NCBI GenBank assembly: GCA_030789695.1
Contig: CM061141.1
Coordinates: forward strand, 168,647,079 to 168,711,078
Direction: 5' to 3'
Source: Scilla litardierei
Lineage: Eukaryota > Streptophyta > Magnoliopsida > Asparagales > Asparagaceae
DNA: 64,000 nt
This document shows, in pieces, positions 37,146 to 46,962 of the stretch (within the stretch, counting starts at the first letter, position 1; each line of letters begins with the position of its first letter). The notes under the pieces were generated by a model. The model did no database searches. It worked only from the letters and a program-made list of their open reading frames with translations, and was not told the DNA's origin. Position numbers and translations under genes: made by a program.

Positions 37146-38612
37146 TGATTCGGGATATAAATTGCATATTCCCCCCACCATTTCTGGGCGTTTTATGTGT
37201 ATATCATGTTAATTTTGGCATGATAAGGGCGTATTTGTGATATCTTGGATTATTAAAGCATATCCCTATTTTATACATAAAACGTGATTTTTGTGAACTA
37301 ATTTTTTGCTCCCCTTATTTTTCAGGTACTTCTGGGATTTTTTTTGGATTTTCTGGAATTTTTCCAGAATTTTTGGGAGCTTCGGGCTATTTTTGGAGAT
37401 TTTTGGATCTAGAATGGCATTTCTGTAAATTTCGGAAAACCAAAAAAACAAAAAATAAATAAATTAAAACCCACAGCCCGCGGCCCGCTCCCCTGAGCGG
37501 GCCGCATCATTTTAAAAAAAAGAATTTTAATTGCGGGCTGGCCCGCTGGCCGGCCCGCTTGGGCCGCTGATGTTAAAATAAAAAAATAAACTTAAAAAAA
37601 GGGATGGCCCAAGCCTGCTGGGGGCGGGGCACGCGCAGCGCGCGTGCCCGCCCAGCTCTTTGCGGGCAGCTTAGCCGCCCGCGGGTCGGGCGCCCGACCC
37701 GCAATTTTTGTAAGGGGGGCCTATGCGAAACATCATTCAGCTTGTTTTTTTGGCAGCTCTAGGCCAACAACTGTTTTAGGGCGATTTTTAGGGCTTTTAT
37801 TTGGGGTTTTCTTCTTTCCCAAAGAGCTTGGAGGGGAGGAGGCCATTGGAGGAGGTTAGAAGCTTGGAGGCGGTGCTCAAGGGGAAGGGAGGCTTCATTT
37901 GGAGAGATTCTTGGGTGAAATCCTTCCTCTCTCTTTTGTAATTTTGTATCTCTCAATTTGTAATGAACTTGAGTTATTTTTGAATGAAAATTCAAACTTT
38001 CGTTTCATGATGATTGAGTAGTGTAAATGGCTTGGGTTGTGATTCATTGATGTTGGGTGTTAAGTTTAGCCCTAATTTCCTATTGCCTATTATATTGCTA
38101 ATGTTGGTGTGTAATTAGGGCACAATTTGATTGGTTAAGACCCGAGAGGGCACAATTTGAGAAAATACCATGCTCATATTTGATTAGTGCTACGATAATA
38201 CATCCATCCATATTGCAAATTTTCGTGTTCTTGAATGCTAAATATTCCGATTGAGTTTCCTTAGCCGGTTAATCAATTGAGTTATATGTGGGTGATTTGG
38301 GCTCGATTAACTCCATCATTAGTGAACCCGCAACCCATGCTCTTCTCCTAGCCATCCTAACTCCTACTTTGGTTCTCTAACCCTACCCACTTAGGATTTT
38401 TTTGGTTTCACCACCGTTTTTCCCGCTTCCATCAACTGTTAGTTGAGATTGTTGCATCACGCTTTATTTTTCTTTATCGATCAAAATTTGTGAATATAGA
38501 ACGACTTGTCCCTGTGATCCGACCCGATACTCCCCGGTTATTTTATTGCATTGACACTCCTACGCTTGGGAGTGGAAGGCGTGCAGTTGTGCATCCTTCC
38601 GCGAGTCAACCA
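37146..38612 (+). mobile_element. Element C 5' LTR (1467 bp)
   Basis: Starts TGATTCGGGATATAAATTGC and ends GCGAGTCAACCA, directly before the PBS. The U3 side holds the satellite-like segment (about 37283-37410). A GC-rich island (about 37470-37710) contains a perfect 10-bp stem CGGCCCGCTC/GAGCGGGCCG (37481-37504) amid poly-A-rich flanks. Confidence 0.9.
37283..37410 (+). repeat. Segment of C LTR homologous to the 148-bp satellite
   Basis: Collinear matches to the monomer: TGATTTTTGTGAACTAATTT against TGATTTTTATAGCCTAATTT, then CTTATTTTTCAG identical, then GAATTTTTGGGAGCTTCGGG against GATTTTTCTGAGCTCGGGG, CTATTTT identical, and GGATCT identical. The 3' LTR carries the same segment at about 48147-48270. 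Confidence 0.75.
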
Positions 38613-38614
38613 AT

Positions 38615-38632
38615 TGGCGCTGTTGCCGGGGA
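38615..38632 (+). other. Element C primer binding site
   Basis: TGGCGCTGTTGCCGGGGA, two bases after the LTR; one base off TGGCGCCGTTGCCGGGGA, the usual plant gypsy PBS complementary to the 3' end of aspartate tRNA. Confidence 0.88.
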
Positions 38633-40509
38633 CAACTGTTTCTATTATTAGCAATTTTTGATTGATTTTGTAAGTTTTAGTGTGATACTTCTATCTCTTA
38701 GTGTTGTGCCTTTCCCATTTATTTATTTTCCACTTATTGAGTCTTTTGGTTGTTTATTTTCATTTTTTGTGAAATTTTTTTAAACAACAACATGGCATCT
38801 TCTTCGGATTTTTCGGACTTTGATTTGGAGGATATCCCACTTCCGCCATACTTTCATGGCACGGAGTGGGAGAACCCTCAATGACATATTAAAAAATTTG
38901 AAGAATGGATGTATTCATGTCTTGATGGGAACATTAGCGATGATTGCATATACTTCAGATTTTTTCCCTCTTCGTTGCAAGATGATGCTAGATTGTGGTT
39001 TGATTCATTGTCTCTGGACTCACATTTTACTTGGTTGTCGTTTCAGGCTGAATTTCTCCAAGTATTTTTGCCTATTTTCTTGGAGCAGGTACAGGGGCGG
39101 CAGGCCATGGAGCAGTACATAGCGAGCTTTACCCAGGCCGATGGAGAGGCCTACCATCAGGCTTGGCAGAGGTTCACTGATTTGGTGCTTGCGTGCCCAC
39201 ACCAGAGCTTTCACGAGGATCATCTCCTGCAGATCTTCTACATAGGGTTATCGCCATCTGGGCGGGATTTTGTGCAGATGAGTTGCGGTGGGGAGTTTTT
39301 TTATTATTTGACCGAGGATTCATGGTGTTACCTGAGGGACCTTGCAGAGTGGGAGTAGACTGCGCCATCTGGAGAGCCGTCACTTGGATATGCGGATGAT
39401 GGCCAGTCCCAGTTTCCACTTCAGGATGCAGAGCAGTAGGTCCAGTGTCAGTTTGAGGAGCCACCTTTGGGCTCTTTGTCTTGCGACCCCATGGGATACA
39501 GAGCTGAGTAGGAGGATGGGTTGCATGAGAGCCAGTTAGAGGAATTTGAGCATATATATTTTAAGGAGTCAGAGGAGATAGATGATGGAGTGCGTGTCGA
39601 CCACGACGGTGACACGATGCATTTTCACTTTGAGGTTGAGGATGAAGCGGATGTGCATGATGGCCTAGAGCAGATTGAGGACACCATGGAGCCCGAGCCA
39701 CAGTCCACTTCAGAGTTAGCTTCGCAGGTCGAGGCGGTTGAGTACTTTGGGAGGACAACTGAGATGAACTATTTCTGGGATGGCGAGGATGATGCGTGCT
39801 TGGATTTGCCCGAGACGAGTCTACCTCCAGTCCTGTCACAGATGTCACTTCCCTCGCCTCAAGATGCACACTTGCCAGTCATTGCGGAGATTTTTCAGGA
39901 TACATTTCATAGTCTGGGGAGGTCTGCAGAGCCTACACTTTCTGATAGTGAGGACGATTGTGAGATGGTCTACATTGAGCCTGAGCCGTCGTCTCCTCCA
40001 TATTCTCTTCTGCAGCCGCTTCCCCCTCCTCCTGAGGCAGCGTATCATGCCACACCTAGCTCCATTATTCAGGGAAGTTTCCACCATATCATGCCTTGCA
40101 TTTCTGAATCCCAATTTGCACTTTCGCATATTTTTGATTTAGATTGTCGTCGTTTACATTTAAATTCTTTTTCTGACGACCCATTTTGGAGTGCATTTGT
40201 TGCAGGTGGTGGGCTCCGAAAAGGTGCTTCTCTCAAGCGCAAGAGTCCGTACAAGTAGTAAAATCTGGGAGTCCAGATGTCGAATCCACGGGAAGAAATC
40301 TGTTGCAACCACAATTCAAATCAAATAGAAAGCCTACGAAGAGAAAATAACCACTTCACTAATGATGGCGATGGTGGTGTGAAAGTGCGTGATGGTGATG
40401 TGCGAACAAAGAAATTCGTGTATGAAAATATCTATAAAAAGTATGCACATGGTATGGGTTCGTTAGGATCAATGATTCGTATTAATTTGGTTGATGAATA
40501 TATCACAAT

Positions 40510-40760
40510 GAATTCTCTTTTTGAGAGCAATTCACCGGGAAAATATCCAATATAACTCAATGAATTCTCCTTTTGGGAGCAATTCATCAGAAGATGCCCT
40601 TTTGGGGGTTAAATCACAATATTCAATAAGATCGTCGCTAAAGTTATAATACGATATGAAACTCTCTTTTGGAGAGATCAAAACTACGGTATGAAACTCC
40701 CTTTTGGGGAGATCAAAATTCACCCTTTTGGGGCGATCATCAACTAAATCAATTCTTTTG
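40510..40760 (-). repeat. Run of mini-hairpins in LTR of B
   Basis: Seven imperfect copies of a short inverted repeat around TTTTGG: CTCCTTTTGGGAG, CTCTCTTTTGGAGAG, CTCCCTTTTGGGGAG and looser forms, spaced 20-60 bp. On the transcript strand each would be a small stem with an A-rich loop. The 5' LTR has the same run at about 44856-45106. Confidence 0.7.
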
Positions 40761-41162
40761 GAATATGAAAAAGTCGATTTACGAACAAAGATTACAATTT
40801 TAACGACGTTTAACGATTTAGCACAAGGAATACAACCAAACTAACACAAATCACATCCCCTAACTACTCCATACCATGCACAACAGAGATTTAGCTACTC
40901 ATAATGCAATAATAAACAACTTCCATAGCAAAATACATCAACTTTATAGCAAAATACGCTAGAAAACACCTAAATACGGGGTAGAAGTTTAGAAATATAT
41001 CACCAAATCTCCAAGTTTCGACTTCAAACTCTCTAGAAATAATAAACATAGCCTCTGGAATTTTACATAATTTTACAGAGGGGAAATACGGCTCCTAGAG
41101 CCTCCAATACGCCCATAATACGCCCCAATCTGCTTGTATATGCTCAAAACCCCTAGGAATAC

Positions 41163-41172
41163 CTTATATAAT
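41163..41172 (-). promoter_or_regulatory. Putative TATA box of element B LTR
   Basis: The minus strand reads TATTATATAAGG at this point, 150-750 bp downstream of the GCCACGT cluster, the arrangement of a plant promoter. The other LTR has the same sequence 4346 bp further on. Confidence 0.55.
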
Positions 41173-41312
41173 AAGATTGCGGGTTTAAATTGATTATTGG
41201 GTTTGAAACCCGCATCAATTACGCCCAAAACCCGATCCGCTAAGCCGCTGAACGATCTCAGCCGCTCATCTAAATCGGGGCAATTCTCGTCCGTTCATCT
41301 TAAGCGGGATTC

Positions 41313-41920
41313 GACGTGGGCGAGCCACGTGTGCATCAAATATCACGCAATCCCGCTCCGCATCGAGTTGCTTTTGGACCGTTGGATTGTAATCCAACGG
41401 TCAGATCTTTCCCCCTACGCCCGCTGCATCCGAACACGCTGCGGCTTGGATCTTCACCGTTGCTTCGAGCGGTACGCTGGCGAGATCTCGCCACGTAGCA
41501 CTCGCGGAGAGCTCCGCCTCGCTAATTCAAACTCGAAGCGGCTTCGATGAAGGTCGTTAGATTAAAATCGCACGGTTCGCGCCTTGCCACGTCGACATAA
41601 CAATTGCTGCCTCGATGTTAAATTGCGGGGATGATGTGTACCGTTGGATCCAGCGGAGAACGCTTCAGATCACGCCACGTGGCCACGGAGACGATCGTTG
41701 CTGCTTCGCTCGGGCTTTGATCACGGGCCGTTGGATTAATATCGGATGGCTAAGATCACGCTGCGTCGACCGCTGCCTTTGTAATGATGTTGGCCGATCG
41801 TGGCCGTTCGATCGGAGATCGATGGTCACGATAAATCCCGCACCCGCTTATACGCATACGTTCTTAATTCGCTTGCGGCCGTTGGATTAGGTGTGGGCGG
41901 CTTGGATGCGGCCACGTGAC
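41313..41920 (-). promoter_or_regulatory. ACGT-core (G-box/ABRE-like) cluster in LTR of B
   Basis: Six ACGT boxes: GACGTGG at 41313, GCCACGTGTG at 41324, GCCACGTAGC at 41490, GCCACGTCG at 41585, GCCACGTGGCC at 41674, GCCACGTGAC at 41911. CCGTTGGAT recurs several times among them, including a near-perfect 26-bp palindrome at 41377-41402 (12-bp arms, core CCGTTGGATT). ACGT boxes are the binding sites of plant bZIP/bHLH factors. Confidence 0.6.
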
Positions 41921-42253
41921 AGAGCGTGATTCACTGAAGACCGTATTTCCGTATTTAATTGCGTATTTCCCCATTTAAATTGTATTCTCCATTCAAAAAT
42001 ACACAGTAATTAGCACAGATCTCAGAAAAATACAAATAAATAGTCGTTGGAATCGTGAGATCGAGGCGATGTTAGGAAAAATATAAAATGTGCAGAAATA
42101 CTTCATTAATTGCTGTTTTGTGCTCAAATTAAGTGTTTTCTCTAATAAATAATTGTGTACAAAATACGTATGAATTAGAGAACAATGTAGCATCACATGA
42201 GCACAAAATAGGGCTAAATGGGGGGTTAAATATGTAATATTGAACCCGAATCA

Positions 42254-42290
42254 CACCCCCCCAACTAGCGATTTGCTAGTCTCTAGCAAA
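42254..42290 (-). promoter_or_regulatory. Element B polypurine tract and stem-loop
   Basis: Minus strand AGTTGGGGGGGTG abuts the LTR. The hairpin TTTGCTAG/CTAGCAAA is at 42272-42290. Confidence 0.82.
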
Positions 42291-43229
42291 AAGAGCGATA
42301 AATACGGATGGTTAATAAAACAATAAATTCTTTCAAATTGCTCATGGCATGGCTCAATAATACGTATTCCAACATGATCTTGACCAGCAATATACACATC
42401 CATGAACAAAATCAATCACATGATATTTTCTCTAATTTAGTATAAATAAATAACATACAAGCATCGTTTTGCGCAAGCGAAAGTATAACACGTCGTTTTT
42501 CTCTAGTTTTCTTGTTTCCAAGGAATTGGCATATCGAAACAATCATTCAAGACATGGGTATTGAAGTTGCTTAGTATATTCACCATTTCTTTTCTTTTAT
42601 TAGTTCCGCGTAACGCGCATCAAGCAACATTCGCAGAAAAAAGTATAACTTGGATCGCTCCATCAAATGAGTGAGTTTCCTGTCAATGGCTCCCAAATCA
42701 GACGATAATAGGGCATTAGGCCAAAAAGGACCCCTCGGACTGTACTACTCAAGCCAACCAAGTTATTTATTAGTGACATACTTATTCATTTATTTTTCAT
42801 CATTCATTTTTCATTCGTTTTTCTTTTCTTTTCTTTTCTTTCTTTCTTTTTTGTAAGCAACTCAAAACCCATCTTTGAATATAAACATTAGAATCAAAGG
42901 CCAAATTCCTCTTCAACTTGAAGACTATTCTTAAAAATCGTGTATACTTAAGCGTTTTCATCACATTAGCATGCATGAAATATATTCAAACTATTTCGAG
43001 ATATTAATCATGGAAATTGAAAGTTTTCTTGAATAGTATATTAAAAGTAATTCCATGAAGAGAAAAATAATTAACTCAAGCCATAAAAAATTTTCAGAAC
43101 TCAATTAATGCGTAATCATCCGTATTTGCGGCATGTGAAGGAGTTTTTTTTTTAAAAAATGAGATTTGGTGATTTATTCTTCTTAAAAAAAATCCTAAGG
43201 TCTCATACCCACCCCCCAACTAAAGATGG
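42291..43229 (-). other. Element B non-coding region before PPT
   Basis: AT-rich, no gene. It contains a T/C-rich microsatellite-like run (TTTTCTTTTC units, about 42785-42850) and, at 43212-43221, the complement of a second purine tract AGTTGGGGGG. Confidence 0.6.
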
Positions 43230-43245
43230 ACATTGTCATCAATGT
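43230..43245 (-). promoter_or_regulatory. Post-gag palindrome of element B
   Basis: ACATTGTCATCAATGT with AGTTGGGGGG beyond it on the coding strand, about 50 bp after the gag stop; same arrangement in A and C. Confidence 0.65.
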
Positions 43246-43296
43246 CGAAAGGTGCACGAGTTTATTCAAGCAAGCAACCTAGAAAGCATATAAAAA

Positions 43297-44422
43297 CTAC
43301 ACTACTGGAAAGAACACACCGTGATCAAATGGCGGATCCCGAATCTTTAATTGTGGAGGAAGTTGTTCAATTTGCTCCTTGCGCTCCTCGGCGAGTAATC
43401 TTCCTCCAACGACTAAACTGGATCCCAGCAACGTAACTCCCAGCATCTCTATAAGATGTCCACATGTATCCTGCAAGAGATGAGTCACGTCAATCCGTTT
43501 TAGTTTAAAATTCTTCGAAATAAAATTATTCCAAATGTAGTCATCAAAATAAGTGAAAGAAATTAAAATAAGTTGACGACTACTCCCTGAAAGATATGCA
43601 CTACTCTCTGTACGATGCTCGTTCAATGGGGAGAGGGATAAATGATTTTGGGACAAAACTGGAGGAGGGCATGGTTCTGACTCCATGGCGATAATCTCAA
43701 AACCCTTGTCCCTAGCTGTCTCCTCCTCTCGTTCATCCAAAATTGCTAGCTCGTCCTCTCTTTTGCACACACTTTCTGCCATGTGGATATTTATATTCGT
43801 GTCCTCAACGTGACATGGCTCGCTCGGTATACCTGCAATAGAAGATGAACTCGTATTACATTCTTGAAAATGAGTTTCAAAAGCCTTACTTTCTTCTAAG
43901 CAAGTGGCAATCAGAGTAAGATTTTCAAAAGATTTCTGAATTTGCCGGCTCCGAGCAAGGAAATTCTCTTGGAATTGAAGGGATGTGGCCTCCTGTGTCT
44001 GAATAATCAGGTAAGCTTCCTCTTTCAAGGATTGCAAAGGTACGTCTACGCTTTGCTCTTCTTGATCAAGGCTCGAAGGCTCCGTTGAATCTCACTCTGA
44101 AGTCTCTTCCATGGTTTCTTCATTTTCTTACAGAGACTCCATGTATTCCCACGCCTCTGTCGGCGTCATGACTCCCAAAAATTCCTGCAGCTGTGGTTGT
44201 AGTCCATCTAGGAAGGACGCCATAAGCTCTTCATTTGTGAACCCATGCTGCGGATAGCTCGATACTATATCTATGAACCTCCTCCAGGCCTGAAAGAAAG
44301 AAAGTTTCACAGTTAGTTTGATTAAAATTAACAATTTTGAGCTTTTCCATCCTATGTTTGTGTGCATTAGCGTACCTTGCATCATACAGATTGTTCGTGC
44401 AATAAAAATTCATATACTCCAT
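43297..44422 (-). pseudogene. Element B gag
   Basis: Gag of B in pieces. A first short exon-like piece begins near 44422 (MEYMNFYCTNNLYDA) and is followed by a putative 86-bp intron (44290-44375, GT...CTTTCTTTCAG). The frame then continues through WRRFIDIVSSYPQHGF, ELMASFLDGLQPQLQEFLGV and TPTEAWEYMESL to a stop at about 44128. A downstream open part (43297-44037, 246 residues) carries the C-terminal block EMLGVTLLGSSLVVGGRLL and EERKEQIEQLPPQLKIRDPP, matching the C-terminus of the element C Gag. A GTAAGA site at the 44128 stop could mark a second intron, or the frame is simply broken. No protease, RT or integrase is present. Confidence 0.72.
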
Positions 44423-44528
44423 TTTTAAAAATTAAAATAAAATAATAAAAAAAGTTTATGTACAGTAAAGTGGAAAGATCTCACCGAAGGTCCTCTGAAT
44501 GAAATAAACCGTAGTCACAAACCATTCC

Positions 44529-44546
44529 TCCCCGGCAACGGTGCCA
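44529..44546 (-). other. Element B primer binding site
   Basis: Minus strand TGGCACCGTTGCCGGGGA, six bases from the LTR end, one mismatch from the aspartate-tRNA-type PBS. Confidence 0.88.
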
Positions 44547-44552
44547 AAAACT

Positions 44553-46599
44553 TGGTGTGCTCCGAAAAGGTGCTTCTCTCAAGCGTAAGAGGCCGTACAA
44601 GTAGTAAAATCTGGGAGTCCAGATGTCGAATCCACGGGAAGAAATCTGTTGCAACCACAATTCAAATCAAATAGAAAGCCTACGAAGAGAAAATAACCAC
44701 TTCACTAATGATGGCGATGGTGGTGTGAAAGTGCGTGATGGTGATGTGCGAACAAAGAAATTCGTGTATGAAAATATCTATAAAAAGTATGCACATGGTA
44801 TGGGTTCGTTAGGATCAATGATTCGTATTAATTTGGTTGATGAATATATCACAATGAATTCTCTTTTTGAGAGCAATTCACCGGGAAAATATCCAATATA
44901 ACTCAATGAATTCTCCTTTTGGGAGCAATTCATCGGAAGATGCCCTTTTGGGGGTTAAATCACAATATTCAATAAGATTGTCGCTAAAGTTATAATACGA
45001 TATGAAACTCTCATTTGGAGAGATCAAAACTACGGTATGAAACTCCCTTTTGGGGAGATCAAAACTCACCCTTTTGGGGTGATCATCAACTAAATCAATT
45101 CTTTTGGAATATGAAAAAGTCGATTTACGAACAAAGATTACAATTTTAACGACGTTTAACGATTTAGCACAAGGAATACAACCAAACTAACACAAATCAC
45201 ATCCCCTAACTATTCCATACCATGCACAACAGAGATTTAGCTACTCATAATGCAATAATAAACAACTTCCATAGCAAAATACATCAACTTTATAGCAAAA
45301 TACGCTAGAAAACACCAAAATACGGGGTAGAAGTTTAGAAATATATCACCAAATCTCCAAGTTTCGACTTCAAACTCTCTGGAAATAATAAACATAGCCT
45401 CTGGAATTTTACATAATTTTACAGAGGGGAAATACGGCTCCTAGAGCCTCCAATACGTCCATAATACGCCCCAATCTGCTTGTATATGCTCAAAAACCCT
45501 AAGAATACCTTATATAATAAGATTGCGGGTTTAAATTGCTTATTGGGTTTGAAACCCGCATCAATTACGCCCAAAACCCGGTCCGCTAAGCCGCTGAACG
45601 ATCTCAGCCGCTCATCTAAATCGGGGCAATTCTCGTCCGTTCATCTCAAGCGGGATTCGACGTGGGCGAGCCACGTGTGCATCAAATATCGCGCAAGCCC
45701 GCTCCGCATCGAGTTGCTTTTGGACCGTTGGATTGTAATCCAACGGTCAGATCTTTCCCCCTACGCCCGCTGCATCCGAACACGCTGTGGCTTGGATCTT
45801 CACTGTTGCTTCGAGCGGTACGCTGGCGAGATCTCGCCACGTAGCACTCGCAGAGAGCTCCGCCTCGCGAATTCAAACTCGAAGTGGCTTCGATGAAGGT
45901 CGTTAGATTAAAATCGCACGGTTCGCGCCTCGCCACGTCGACATAACAATTGCCGCCTCGATGTTAAATTGCGGGGATGATGTGTACCGTTGGATCCAGC
46001 GGAGAACGCTTCAGATCACGCCACGTGGCCACGGAGACGATCGTTGCTGCTTCGCTCGGGCTTTGATCACGGGCCGTTGGATTAATATCGGATGGCTAAG
46101 ATCGTGCCGCGTCGACCGCTGCCTTTGTAATGCTGTTGGCCGATCGTGGCCGTTCAATCGGAGATCGACGGTCACGATAAATCCCGCACCCGCTTATACG
46201 CATACGTTCTTAATTCGCTTGCGGCCGTTGGATTAGGCGTGGGCGGCTTGGATGCGGCCACGTGTCAGATCGTGATTCGCTGAAGACCGTATTTCCGTAT
46301 TTAATTGCGTATTTCCCCATTTAAATTGTATTCTCCATTCAAAAATACACAGTAATTAGCACAAATCTCAGAAAAATACAAATAAATAGTCGTTGGAATC
46401 GTAAGATCGAGACGATGTTTGGAAATATATAAAATGTGCAGAAATACTTCATTAATTGTTGTTTTGTGCTCAAATTAAGTGTTTTCTCTAATAAATAATT
46501 GTGTACAAAATACGTATGAATTAGAGAACAAAGTAGCATCACATGAGCACAAAACAGGGCTAAATGGGGGGTTAAATATGTAATATTGAACCCGAATCA
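44553..46599 (-). mobile_element. Element B 5' LTR (2047 bp)
   Basis: Same length and layout as 40207-42253, with scattered substitutions only. Carries its own copies of the mini-hairpins, TATA box, GCCACGT cluster and 26-bp palindrome (45723-45748). This is the copy that would drive transcription of B. Confidence 0.92.
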
Positions 46600-46926
46600 G
46601 CAGGGCATGAGGACATGGCTTGGATTGATGTAGCTCGTCTCTCACATGATCCATATTATCCAAAGGAGATGCTTGGAGTTGCATTGCTTGAATCCAAGCA
46701 GGCCGGTGGAGGCCTAGCTCTAAGGACGCTCGCGGAGGAGCGTAAGGATATGATCGAGCAGTTGCCACCACCGTTACACATTCTGGATCCGCCTTTTGCT
46801 AAGGTGTATTCCTTCCTTTACGTAGTGTAAATAAATAAAAAGTTAGTTACTTTGCTTTTGCATGTTTGCTTTCGTGTGCTTTTCTTTTCTTTTCTAGGAT
46901 CTTTTGCCGAGATCTGATACTCTCCC

Positions 46927-46962
46927 AACATTGCGGACAATGTTTATTTTAAGTTGGGGGAG
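46927..46962 (+). promoter_or_regulatory. Post-gag palindrome and purine tract of element C
   Basis: ACATTGCGGACAATGT (46927-46942) followed by TTATTTTAAGTTGGGGGAGA, about 97 bp downstream of the gag stop. Confidence 0.7.

Larger units (their letters stand above)
40207..42253 (-). mobile_element. Element B 3' LTR (2047 bp)
   Basis: Plus-strand ends TGGTGGGCTCCG and CCCGAATCA. On the coding (minus) strand the order is: a satellite-like segment near 42000-42090, a GC-richer part with many GCCACGT boxes (41313-41920), a TATA box (41163-41172), then a ~950-bp R-U5 containing mini-hairpins (40510-40760). Open frames at 41197-41550 and 41615-41890 are not conserved proteins that I recognise. Confidence 0.92.
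40207..46599 (-). mobile_element. Element B: gag-only retrotransposon (6393 bp) inside C gag
   Basis: Minus-strand element bounded by an exact 5-bp TSD GCAGG (40202-40206 and 46600-46604), with two 2047-bp LTRs offset by 4346 bp, a PBS at 44529-44546 and a PPT at 42254-42265. The internal region is only 2.3 kb and encodes a broken Gag and no enzymes. The LTRs differ at a few tens of positions by eye, so B is younger than C. It shares TGATTCGGG termini, PPT stem-loop and Gag C-terminus with C: a relative inserted in a relative. Confidence 0.95.
38792..46830 (+). pseudogene. Element C gag, split by element B
   Basis: Gag of C, starting at the ATG at 38792 (MASSSDFSDFDLEDIPLPPY). One frame runs through to 40206 and resumes at 46605 after element B and its duplicated GCAGG; without B the frame is exactly restored and the product would be ~546 residues, ending at the TAA at 46828-46830. 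The N-terminal part has a retrotransposon Gag domain (DDARLWFDSL, QAEFLQVFLP, FHEDHLLQIFYIGLSPSGRD), followed by an acidic middle and a C-terminal block EMLGVALLESKQAGGG ... EERKDMIEQLPPPLHILDPP. Four in-frame stops (38882, 39356, 39437, 39509) kill it; all fit single C-to-T changes. There is no zinc knuckle. Confidence 0.88.

Noticed and set aside
41197..41890. Open frames of 90-140 codons in the LTR of B, repeated in the other LTR
   Set aside because: They lie in the presumed U3 promoter half, contain the GCCACGT boxes, and match no protein family I recognise.
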